Shown here: positions 18,173 to 25,119 of the stretch, piece by piece
Layout: the number at the start of each line of letters is the position of its first letter
How positions within the stretch are numbered: the first letter of the stretch is position 1
From: Syntrophomonadaceae bacterium
Lineage (GTDB): Bacteria; Bacillota; Syntrophomonadia; Syntrophomonadales; Syntrophothermaceae
Direction: 5' to 3'
Assembly: GCA_012719535.1 (NCBI GenBank)
Contig: JAAYAC010000005.1
Location: 1 to 44,439 of the forward strand
Length of the DNA: 44,439 bases
The notes under the pieces: generated by a model
Seen by the model: only the letters and a program-made list of their open reading frames with translations
Database searches by the model: none
What the model was told of the DNA's origin: nothing
Translations under genes and position numbers: made by a program

Positions 18173-18550
18173 TCATTGCTTGCCCAGGAGCATGCGGATA
18201 TTCTCTACCAGGACTTCGGGCTCGGTAGGTTTCACGATATACACGTTAGCTCCTGCTTCAAATCCGCGCGCCTTGTCCTTCACTTCATCCTCGGTAGAAA
18301 TGATTACTATTGGTATCTCTTCGTAGGCGGGATCGTCCCGCAAACGTTCAATAAACGTATAGCCATCCATGTTAGGCATGTTGATGTCAGTCAACACCAT
18401 GACCGGGGCCTGGTCGCTGGCATATAGTTTTTCCAGGGCGTCGGCTCCGTCAACGGCGGTGATTACTTCCAGGCCGATACTTTTCAGAATGTAGCCATGA
18501 AAGTTACGCACCATTTCAGAGTCATCAACAATAAGAACCTTGTTTCTCAT
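18173..18550 (-). CDS. cheY: CheY-like response regulator (cheA-linked)
   Basis: A 125-residue single receiver domain: acidic pair Asp9-Asp10 in LIVDDSEMVR, phospho-acceptor Asp55 in VLTDINMPNMDG, then the Ser/Thr switch in VIISTEDE and lysine in IVKPTEPE. It has GGGAGG before its ATG. It lies just upstream of cheA, which makes it the most likely direct phosphoryl target; the second CheY of the operon is next to cheB and cheX. There is no DNA-binding or enzymatic output domain. Confidence 0.93.
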   Translation of the reverse strand: MRNKVLIVDDSEMVRNFHGYILKSIGLEVITAVDGADALEKLYASDQAPVMVLTDINMPNMDGYTFIERLRDDPAYEEIPIVIISTEDEVKDKARGFEAGANVYIVKPTEPEVLVENIRMLLGKQ

Positions 18551-18583
18551 AAATGTTCCCTCCCCAAGGTGTCAGGCGGAATG

Positions 18584-18615
18584 CCCTCTGCCGGGGTACG
18601 GCCCGCAGCGGAGGG
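18584..18615. other. GC-rich hairpin between cheR and cheY
   Basis: CCCTCTGC pairs with GCGGAGGG (one G-U) around an inner CGGG/CCCG stem. In the leftward direction of the operon it has no T-run, so it is more likely an mRNA processing or stability element than a terminator. Confidence 0.35.
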
Positions 18616-18645
18616 TGTCCCTTTGTTTGTTCAAGTGCAGGGTGT

Positions 18646-19485
18646 TCAAGCCTGGTATACTATATGGTTGCCCAGCCTGGTTATCCGGAAAGCCGTACTG
18701 ATGCGGCTTAATGATTCGGCATGACCCAGAAAGACGAATCCTCCCTTGTTGAGCATGGCGTAAAACCGGTCCACCACTTGCTTGCGAGAAGACTCGTCAA
18801 AGTAGATGAGTACATTGCGGCAGAAAATAAAGTCATAGTTGCTCTCATAGCGTAAGGCCCGCCGGTCCATAAGATTGAGATGTTCGAACACTACCATGTC
18901 ACGGATTTCAGGCTTTATCAGGAACTCGCCCGGAACCGGGCTGGTAAAGTACCTGGTCAAATATGGCGGTGGAACGTCTTTTACCGAACGGATGTCGTAT
19001 AGCCCGCGCCGTGCAGCGGCCAGGACTCTCTGGTCGATATCGGCGGCCTTGATCACCACATCCCAGCGGTCGAGGTCATCTATCATTTCCTTGAGGATTA
19101 TGGCCAAGGTATAAGGTTCCTCCCCGGTGGAACAACCGGCCGAAAAAACCTTGATGGTCCGCTCACCCGTAGCCAGTTTACGCTGTATCACTTCCGGCAG
19201 GCACGCTTCGGCGAACACCTGCAACTGGGAAAACTCTCGGAAGAAGTAGGTTTCATTCACGGTGAGCAGATTGATGAGTTCTTGAAACTCGCGCTGTTCG
19301 CCGTCAAAGAACTTCAGAAACCGGAAATACTCCCGGGCACTCGGGATGCCCAGTGCTTCCATGCGTTTTTGCACCCGCTTTTTCATAAAATAGACCTTGT
19401 GTTCGCCCAAATAAATGCCGGTACGGTCGTAAACCAGGTTTCTTAATTTGATGAAATCCTCGACTGGCAGATCCAAGCTTCTCAC
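18646..19485 (-). CDS. cheR: Chemotaxis protein methyltransferase CheR
   Basis: CheR methylates receptor glutamates with S-adenosylmethionine. The 279-residue protein has the alpha-helical N-terminal domain (about 1-75), the KRVQKRMEALG basic segment and NETYFFRE. The SAM-binding motif SAGCSTGEEPYTLA is near residue 116, and FDFIFCRNVLIYF and FLGHAESL lie towards the C-terminus. All are standard. The GTG start overlaps the TGA stop of the preceding REC-HEAT gene (GTGA), though a TTG nine bases further in, with GAGGTGAG in front, is an alternative. It pairs with CheB for adaptation of the soluble MCP. Confidence 0.96.
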   Translation of the reverse strand: MRSLDLPVEDFIKLRNLVYDRTGIYLGEHKVYFMKKRVQKRMEALGIPSAREYFRFLKFFDGEQREFQELINLLTVNETYFFREFSQLQVFAEACLPEVIQRKLATGERTIKVFSAGCSTGEEPYTLAIILKEMIDDLDRWDVVIKAADIDQRVLAAARRGLYDIRSVKDVPPPYLTRYFTSPVPGEFLIKPEIRDMVVFEHLNLMDRRALRYESNYDFIFCRNVLIYFDESSRKQVVDRFYAMLNKGGFVFLGHAESLSRISTAFRITRLGNHIVYQA

Positions 19486-20951
19486 CTCGCCTGCTGCAAC
19501 TGCTCTATCGCTCTGTCGATAGCCTCCAGCAGATCGTCATCAGTAACCTGGTCCCGGAGGCAGCTCAGAACGGGTATCGCCCGGCTATCGCCGAGAAGCC
19601 CCAAGCCTTCCACCGCTCCCAGGCATACCAGTTCCTGTGCCGGTTCAAGATGTTGCTCAAGCAGCGAAAAAATTTCGGCGTTACGGAATTCGCCTAGCAA
19701 AACCAGCAGTTCATACTTGTTTATGTCATTGATTCCCGAATCCAGGTAAACGGTAATTGCCGACAACAGTTCGGGAGGAAGATAGTTGCGTTCGCTGTGG
19801 CGAAGAATGCCTTCGATGGCATTGATGATTTCTTTGGCCATCAGTTTACCTTTTTCTAGGAGAAGCGAGGTGACCAGCGGCAGGTGAGTCTCGGTCCCTT
19901 TGGAGGCTACAAACTTCAAATAGGAGTACTGTTCCAGCGGGCTGATGGACTCGTAGGTGGGGTAAGCCGCGGCCACTGCTGCGACCGATTCCTGGTCGCC
20001 GATCAGAGCCATGGCCTCCAGGCAGGTACAGCGCAATAGCAGGTTGCTGGCAGAATTGAAGATACGGTTAATCTTATCGATGTGGGCGGCGGCTTCCAGG
20101 CGGCCCAGGTATTCGACGGCGGTAATTACTATATTGATATCGGGATCGTCAAGGGCCTCCGCGATCAGGTTCGCTGCGAACGGGCTGTTCAATTGAAACA
20201 TTACGTCGAGGGCAAATTTTCTCACGTCTTTGTCAGGGTCGCCCAGCAATTTCTCGAGCGGGGCCAGGGCAGTTTCGTTCTGCCGGGAGAGGATGTCTAT
20301 GGTAGCGTTACGGATGAAAGCATCGTCACTGCGCAAAAGGGGGATTACTTGTTCAACCAACTCTGTACCTTTCATGTTGCGCAAGGCATTGACGATAACC
20401 TCCCGGACAAAACGGGAAGGCTCGATCTGCAACCGTTCTACCAGGGGCCCGATGCCTTCGGTCAGATTATCATAGCCTATGTCCTCCGCGGCAAACGCTC
20501 GTTCTTTTTCATCTACGGAATTCAGTGCTGCAGTCAATGCCGCAATTTCTGGCAAAGAAGCTCCACTCCTTTCCATGGGTTGTAATACCTGGTGTGCGGC
20601 TACCTGCTCGGTTATGTTGATCAATTCCGCTATATTAATGGGTTTGTGCAGGTAGTCCAAAGCACCGGCCTGCAGGGCCTCCAGAGCTGTTTCTGAACCA
20701 CCATATCCCGTAAAGAGGACCACGTCCACGTCACTCCCTCCAGGCAGAGAGCGGATTTTACCTAGCAAGTCTAGCCCGGACATTTTCGGCATGCGTATGT
20801 CAGTCAGAACCAGCTGAAACCTTTTACGGGTGATGGCTTCCAGGGCATCAATGCCGTTAGATTTTTCCACCACGTTATGCCCCAGTTCTCTTAAAAAACC
20901 AGCTATGCTCATTCTGCTTTCTTCTTCATCGTCGACCACCAAAATATCCAC
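19482..20951 (-). CDS. Receiver domain fused to HEAT-like repeats
   Basis: A 489-residue response regulator with an unusual output. Residues 1 to about 120 form a receiver domain (acidic pair in ILVVDDEEESR, phospho-acceptor Asp51 in VLTDIRMPKMSG, lysine in LHKPINI). The rest, about 140 to 485, is a series of HEAT/PBS-lyase-type helical repeats (for example VNALRNMKGTELVEQVIPLLRS, RKFALDVMFQL), a protein-binding solenoid. The start chosen is GTG at 20951, five bases after GGAGGTG; the ATG at 20987 upstream lacks a good site. The receiver is about 60 percent identical by eye to that of the NtrC-type regulator one gene upstream, implying duplication with a change of output domain. It is the first gene after the sigma54 promoter and overlaps cheR. 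Confidence 0.88.
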   Translation of the reverse strand: MDILVVDDEEESRMSIAGFLRELGHNVVEKSNGIDALEAITRKRFQLVLTDIRMPKMSGLDLLGKIRSLPGGSDVDVVLFTGYGGSETALEALQAGALDYLHKPINIAELINITEQVAAHQVLQPMERSGASLPEIAALTAALNSVDEKERAFAAEDIGYDNLTEGIGPLVERLQIEPSRFVREVIVNALRNMKGTELVEQVIPLLRSDDAFIRNATIDILSRQNETALAPLEKLLGDPDKDVRKFALDVMFQLNSPFAANLIAEALDDPDINIVITAVEYLGRLEAAAHIDKINRIFNSASNLLLRCTCLEAMALIGDQESVAAVAAAYPTYESISPLEQYSYLKFVASKGTETHLPLVTSLLLEKGKLMAKEIINAIEGILRHSERNYLPPELLSAITVYLDSGINDINKYELLVLLGEFRNAEIFSLLEQHLEPAQELVCLGAVEGLGLLGDSRAIPVLSCLRDQVTDDDLLEAIDRAIEQLQQAR

Positions 20952-21218
20952 CAGCTCACCTCCGGCCAAGTAATTGTAGGCGATCATAACCCTTGTCGGC
21001 GCCTACAGAAAGCATTAAGGATAGTTGTTAAGCAACACGTGCCGGGGTAGGTGGTCATGGCCCCCGGTCGGGGGCTGCCGTTGAACGGGCGATAATACTG
21101 GTCCGGCACGCCTGCAGCCAAGTCAACGAGCAGGAACAATCTCAGTATGAAATTAGAATTCTTCAGCGCTTTCAGTGTCTGTTTTTGCGTCTGAGAGTCA
21201 CGGTTAACCAATCGCCAC

Positions 21219-21233
21219 GCAAAAAGCGTGCCA
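21219..21233 (-). promoter_or_regulatory. Sigma54 (-24/-12) promoter for the chemosensory operon
   Basis: Read leftwards the sequence is TGGCACG-CTTT-TTGC, matching the RpoN consensus TGGCAC-N5-TTGC, with the invariant GG and GC ten bases apart. Transcription would start near 21207 and run into the REC-HEAT, cheR, cheY, cheA genes. The gene immediately upstream encodes an NtrC-type sigma54 activator, which fits well. Confidence 0.82.
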
Positions 21234-21321
21234 ACTTGTTAAGGATAAGCGCGGCCGGCTTGCCATCCCGAAAAGACAAAAAAAGAGGACTGGTTAGTTC
21301 CCTTCTCAAGTGAACCTTTTG

Positions 21322-21345
21322 GTACACCAGATGTCTCACATGTAC
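21322..21345. promoter_or_regulatory. Candidate upstream activator site (inverted repeat)
   Basis: GTACA at 21322-21326 and TGTAC at 21341-21345 form a spaced palindrome about 115 to 140 bases upstream of the predicted sigma54 start site. The distance suits an enhancer-type site, but there is only one copy in view and the motif is short. Confidence 0.3.
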
Positions 21346-21369
21346 TTTTTCGCACGCTGTGCTCAAGAA

Positions 21370-22797
21370 CTAGGACAGGTGTTTGAGCCGGCAATAGAGA
21401 GACCGCCGGGAGATACCGAGATACCTGGCCGTTACCGCTTTGTTGTAGTTATGCATGTGCAGGGCTGCGCGAATAATATTGTTTACGTATTCTTCCAGGG
21501 GCAGCCTGTCCGCCGGAAGGGTAAAGTTGCGATAGTCTATGATGGAACTGTTGACGGTGTTGGGAAGCCCGGCCCGGCATCGCTCTGGTTCAAGCATTTC
21601 CAGGTGGCAGGGTCTCAGCTGGGTGTCATCCCACAGCAGGGCTACCCTGGCCATGACGTTCCTCAATTCCCTGACATTGCCCGGCCAGGGATAGGACAAC
21701 AGTATCCGGGCCGCCTCCTCGCTGATGGTGGCGAACTGCTTGCCTTTCTTACGGCTGAATTCATCCAGAAATATGCTGGCCAGGGGGATGATGTCTTCCG
21801 GGCGCTGCCTGAGCGGCGGAATGTGGATGCGAGCCACGTTGAGACGGTAATAAAGATCCGCCCTGAACGTACCCTGGGCCACGCATTTTTCGATGTCCTG
21901 GTTGGTGGCGCAGACGATGCGTACGTCCGTGGGTACTGTTTGCAGGCCTCCCACCCGGTAAAACTCTTTCTCCTGGATAACCCGCAGCAACTTGGCCTGA
22001 AGTGATACCGGAATCTCGGTGATCTCATCAAGGAAAAGGGTGCCGCCTTTAGCCAGGTCCAGCTTGCCTTTTTGGCCTCGGGCCAGCCCGCCGGTGTATG
22101 CTCCCGCCTCGTAGCCGAAAAGCTCGCTTTCAAACAGGGTGGGGGACAGAGCAGCACAATTAATACCGACAAACGGGAAATCGGTCTCGTCTTCGCCGTG
22201 GTGGATATACCTGGCGACAAGCTCCTTGCCGGTACCGGTTTCCCCCTCGATCAATACCGGCACCGAGCGATCGGTATGCAGTTTGCGGGCTTGGTCGATG
22301 ACTTCACGCATGGCCCCGGAGAAGAAAACCATTTTGGTGTGCGTATAGGATTCATCACGTTTAACAGCATCCCCCCCGGCAGCCGCGTTCGTGTTCTTCG
22401 CGGTATCTTCCGTTCTTTGCCGTGGGCCGGTAGACTGGCTCTTGGCCACCTGCTCGGTCAAGCGGCACAGCTCCTCGATGTCAATAGGTTTGAGCAGGTA
22501 GTCATGCGCACCGGAACGCAAGGCTTCCACCGAGGTTCTGAGATCGCCATACCCGGTAAAAAGGACTACTCTTAAGTCCTGCCCGCCCGGCAGGCTGCGG
22601 ATGTGGCGAAGAAGTTCCAGGCCGGATAGCCGGGGCATCTTGATATCAGAGAGTACCAAGTTGAACTCTTCCGTGCAAACCGATTGCAGCGCCTCGTACC
22701 CGTCGTCCTTTTCTACGACCGTGTGCCCCAGTTCGCGCAGGAACTCGGCTACATGTAACCGGCTTTCGCTTTCATCATCCACCAGCAGAATGTTCAA
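21370..22797 (-). CDS. NtrC-family sigma54-dependent response regulator
   Basis: A 475-residue activator. It has a receiver (phospho-acceptor Asp51 in VLSDIKMPRLSG), a linker, then an AAA+ domain with Walker A GETGTGKE near 185 and the sigma54-contact loop GAYTGG near 232. This loop is normally GAFTGA or GAYTGA, so the last residue is a variant. Walker B GGTLFLDEI and sensor motifs follow, and a Fis-type helix-turn-helix ends the protein (ALHMHNYNKAVTARYLGISRRSLYCRL). The probable start is TTG at 22797, which has GGAAGGTGG upstream and aligns exactly with the start of the REC-HEAT paralogue; ATG at 22830 is possible. It sits between a PAS histidine kinase and a sigma54 promoter and is the obvious activator of the chemosensory operon. 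Confidence 0.93.
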   Translation of the reverse strand: MNILLVDDESESRLHVAEFLRELGHTVVEKDDGYEALQSVCTEEFNLVLSDIKMPRLSGLELLRHIRSLPGGQDLRVVLFTGYGDLRTSVEALRSGAHDYLLKPIDIEELCRLTEQVAKSQSTGPRQRTEDTAKNTNAAAGGDAVKRDESYTHTKMVFFSGAMREVIDQARKLHTDRSVPVLIEGETGTGKELVARYIHHGEDETDFPFVGINCAALSPTLFESELFGYEAGAYTGGLARGQKGKLDLAKGGTLFLDEITEIPVSLQAKLLRVIQEKEFYRVGGLQTVPTDVRIVCATNQDIEKCVAQGTFRADLYYRLNVARIHIPPLRQRPEDIIPLASIFLDEFSRKKGKQFATISEEAARILLSYPWPGNVRELRNVMARVALLWDDTQLRPCHLEMLEPERCRAGLPNTVNSSIIDYRNFTLPADRLPLEEYVNNIIRAALHMHNYNKAVTARYLGISRRSLYCRLKHLS

Positions 22798-22890
22798 CCA
22801 TACCACCTTCCCGCTTGTAAGGTCTTGCATCCGAGTTGTAACGATTCCTTCCTGACCCTTTTTTCGGGCAAACGTCTTTACGGTTCCCGG

Positions 22891-24480
22891 TTATGGCTGC
22901 CCATCTTCTCTTCCGGGGTGGGAAAGTGCCGGCAGCGCGCCCGTGAAGGTAGACCCGCCTTCCTGGTTGTTACGCACCGACACGTGCCCGTGGCAGCTGG
23001 TTATGAAGGATTGAACAATAGCAAGTCCCAGGCCCATCCCTTCACCGGACGGCTTGGTAGAAAAAAACGGCTCAAAAATATGGGCCATGATCTCTTCCGG
23101 GACCCCGGGACCGTTGTCGCTGACCTCCAACAAGACTTGACCATTGCACAGCCGGGTGACACAGGATACTTTTTTGTCGAACCTGTCAACCGTATCCAGG
23201 GCGTGCATGGCGTTGACCACCAGGTTTATCACCACTTCTTCCAGGCGATTAGGGTGGGCTAGCACCCCGGGAAGATTTTCTTCCAATATGGTTCTGACCA
23301 AGATGCCGTGGGCTGACAGTTGACGTCTCAGCAGGCTTAGGGCCGCATTTACCGCCTCATTCAGGTTGCACGGCACTGGGGCGGGGGCGTGTTTGATAGC
23401 AGCCAGGGAACGTATGTGGTTCATGATATCACTTATACGGCCCGCCTGGGCCGAGATCTTCTTTAGCTTGTCGACAAGGGTGACTGATGGTATGGATTGG
23501 CCTTTCTTGTGCCAGTACAACATGCCGTCGGCCAGTATCTTGATGGAGTTAAGAGGCTGGGCAATCTCATGCACGATACCCGCGGACATTGCGCTCAGGG
23601 AAGCCAGGCGCTGAGCCCGCATGGTTTGTTCCTCCAGCCGTCGCCGTTCTTCTTTCAACTTTCTTTGTTCGGAAATATCTTGAAAAATGGCAAAATACTG
23701 AATTACCTCGTGCTGCTGGTTCCTGATGGCCCTTACCTGCACGGACACGGGAACCACTTGGCGGTTGTTGCGCTTACCTGAGGTTTCTCCCTGCCACTGA
23801 CCAATTTTTTGCAGGGAATCATGCATTTCCCGGTAGACTTCCACATCCCAATACTCGTCCAGCAACTGGTCCACGCGCTTGTGAATCACATCTTTCTCAT
23901 GAAGCCCGGTTATTTTAGTAAAGGCGGCGTTGGCGGACTGAATGATACCTTCAGCATCGGTGACGATTATGCCTTCGTTGATGTTTTCCAGCACATTGGC
24001 GGCCAAACTGAGTTTGTCCTGCGTCTGCTTGAAGCAGGTGATATCACGGATTGATTCGATGGCCCCCACTAGTTGACCGGTGTCATCGTAAAGGGGGGAC
24101 GCGGTGCTCCAGAGAAACGCTTTTCGGCCCCTTATCTCAAGAGCGGGGGTCTCGGCGACAATACGTCCCTTTTTTCGCCGCAGGCAAGCGTAGCCCCGTT
24201 CCACCGTCTCATCGGGCCTGAGCACCAGGTCAATAGCTATGGGCCTCCTCAATCCGTAAAATGGTAAGGCGTACTCGTAATCACCCTTACCAAGAATTGC
24301 ATCGGCTTGCACCCCTGTCATTTCTTCCATGGCCTGGTTCCAGGCAATAACCCTGGAGTTCCGGTCAATTACCAGGGTGGCGTCAGGTAAAAAATCAACG
24401 ATGTTGGCTGTCAGTTGGAACGATTCTTGAAAAAGGCCGGCGGTCCGGCACCTGCCTGTCCTGCTACCAGTCACTGACAA
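22891..24480 (-). CDS. PAS-PAS sensor histidine kinase
   Basis: A 529-residue soluble kinase with no membrane segment. PAS 1 is at about 24-150 (the [14 protein letters not shown] type shared with the HD-GYP protein of this block) and PAS 2 at about 155-275. A short coiled coil precedes the DHp domain, with phospho-acceptor His304 in [15 protein letters not shown] HATPase_c domain follows, with N-box [13 protein letters not shown]1 DNGPGVPEE and G2 GMGLGLAI. The H-box form is typical of kinases paired with NtrC-type regulators. The start is TTG with GGAGGTGA about seven bases before it. It precedes the NtrC-type gene on the same strand and is most likely its cognate kinase. The ligand or cofactor of the PAS domains is unknown. 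Confidence 0.94.
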   Translation of the reverse strand: MSVTGSRTGRCRTAGLFQESFQLTANIVDFLPDATLVIDRNSRVIAWNQAMEEMTGVQADAILGKGDYEYALPFYGLRRPIAIDLVLRPDETVERGYACLRRKKGRIVAETPALEIRGRKAFLWSTASPLYDDTGQLVGAIESIRDITCFKQTQDKLSLAANVLENINEGIIVTDAEGIIQSANAAFTKITGLHEKDVIHKRVDQLLDEYWDVEVYREMHDSLQKIGQWQGETSGKRNNRQVVPVSVQVRAIRNQQHEVIQYFAIFQDISEQRKLKEERRRLEEQTMRAQRLASLSAMSAGIVHEIAQPLNSIKILADGMLYWHKKGQSIPSVTLVDKLKKISAQAGRISDIMNHIRSLAAIKHAPAPVPCNLNEAVNAALSLLRRQLSAHGILVRTILEENLPGVLAHPNRLEEVVINLVVNAMHALDTVDRFDKKVSCVTRLCNGQVLLEVSDNGPGVPEEIMAHIFEPFFSTKPSGEGMGLGLAIVQSFITSCHGHVSVRNNQEGGSTFTGALPALSHPGREDGQP

Positions 24481-24838
24481 CTAACGTCACCTCCACGTTC
24501 TTCCGCGTAAACAAGGCTCGACAGCATGGGCGGGCTTGCTGCCATAAACTGCATTAAATCTACAATAAACCTTTAATTCTTGGCTGTATTGATTTGTCCT
24601 GCCAAGAAATATAGAATATTTTGTCGAATCATTACTTTTCGCCCGGGTAGTAATCCCTGAAGGGAAGAGGACGTTCGGTTAAGTCGCCGCACACGATGCC
24701 GTAAGTAGCGAAGGACCATTTGTGGACCTGAGGATGCCTGCCAGAAGGGGCCGGGTGATTCTTTCCCACCGACAAAAAAGGAAATGATTTACCCAACAGC
24801 GAATAACCTAACTAGATTGAAGGGCAGGAGGGTTGCAC
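24481..24838. other. Divergent intergenic region between the sensor kinase and zapA
   Basis: No gene is seen. A weak sigma54-like sequence facing the kinase (GG-N10-GC within 24530-24544) lacks the TT of the -12 element and is not called. The AT-rich part at 24545-24640 probably holds the divergent promoters. The GC-rich part at 24626-24765 could fold (listed separately). The zapA ribosome binding site is at 24827-24832. Confidence 0.5.
24626..24765 (+). ncRNA. Possible structured RNA or leader upstream of zapA
   Basis: CGCCCGG near 24650 can pair with CCGGGTG near 24755 (one G-U), and GAATCA just outside can extend the pairing with TGATTC. This would enclose about 100 bases with several internal hairpins, such as CCCTGAAGGG. 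Size and shape recall small structured RNAs, but no known family motif (T-box, 6S, SRP) is securely recognised. It may simply be the zapA 5' leader. Confidence 0.25.
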
Positions 24839-25117
24839 TTGAGAGAGAATAAATCCGAGGTTACCAGGGTTATCGTTAATATCTTCGGCGAAGACTATGT
24901 AGTAAAGGGGACTGAGAAGCCGGAGTACATCGAAATGCTGGCGGCTTATGTCGACCGTAAAATGCAATCCATCAGCCAGAAAAGCCCTAACCTATCCGTT
25001 ACCAGGGTAGCGGTTCTGACTGCGCTGAACCTGGCGGACGAGTTAAGCAAGCTACAAGAAGATTATGACGAACTGGTGAAAACCCTGGAGGAAACTAAAA
25101 ATAGTAGGACGGGTTGA
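24839..25117 (+). CDS. zapA: Cell division protein ZapA
   Basis: ZapA binds and bundles FtsZ filaments at the division ring. The 92-residue protein has the family's N-terminal VIVNIFGEDYVVKG strand segment, the EYIEMLAAYVDRKM helix and a C-terminal coiled coil (LADELSKLQEDYDELVKTLEE). The TTG at 24839 is preferred to the TTG at 24833, which abuts the AGGAGG ribosome binding site. It is two bases upstream of polX, a conserved neighbour in Firmicutes; the usual upstream pheST genes are not here. Confidence 0.92.
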   Translation: MRENKSEVTRVIVNIFGEDYVVKGTEKPEYIEMLAAYVDRKMQSISQKSPNLSVTRVAVLTALNLADELSKLQEDYDELVKTLEETKNSRTG

Positions 25118-25119
25118 GC

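Larger units (their letters stand above)
20952..21369. other. Intergenic control region between the NtrC-type gene and the REC-HEAT/cheR operon
   Basis: This roughly 420-base stretch has no convincing gene. It carries a sigma54-type promoter (listed separately) about 255 bases ahead of the GTG start. A spaced inverted repeat GTACA-N14-TGTAC at 21322-21345 lies some 115 to 140 bases upstream of the expected start site, where an NtrC-type activator could bind. The rest is the transcribed leader, with nothing recognised in it. Confidence 0.5.

Noticed and set aside
21030-21046. Second sigma54-like sequence (GCAACACGTGCC, reverse strand)
   Set aside because: The GG and GC dinucleotides are 8 rather than 10 bases apart.
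24530-24544. Possible sigma54 promoter before the histidine kinase
   Set aside because: GG-N10-GC spacing is right, but the -12 element reads CCGC rather than TTGC; too weak to call.
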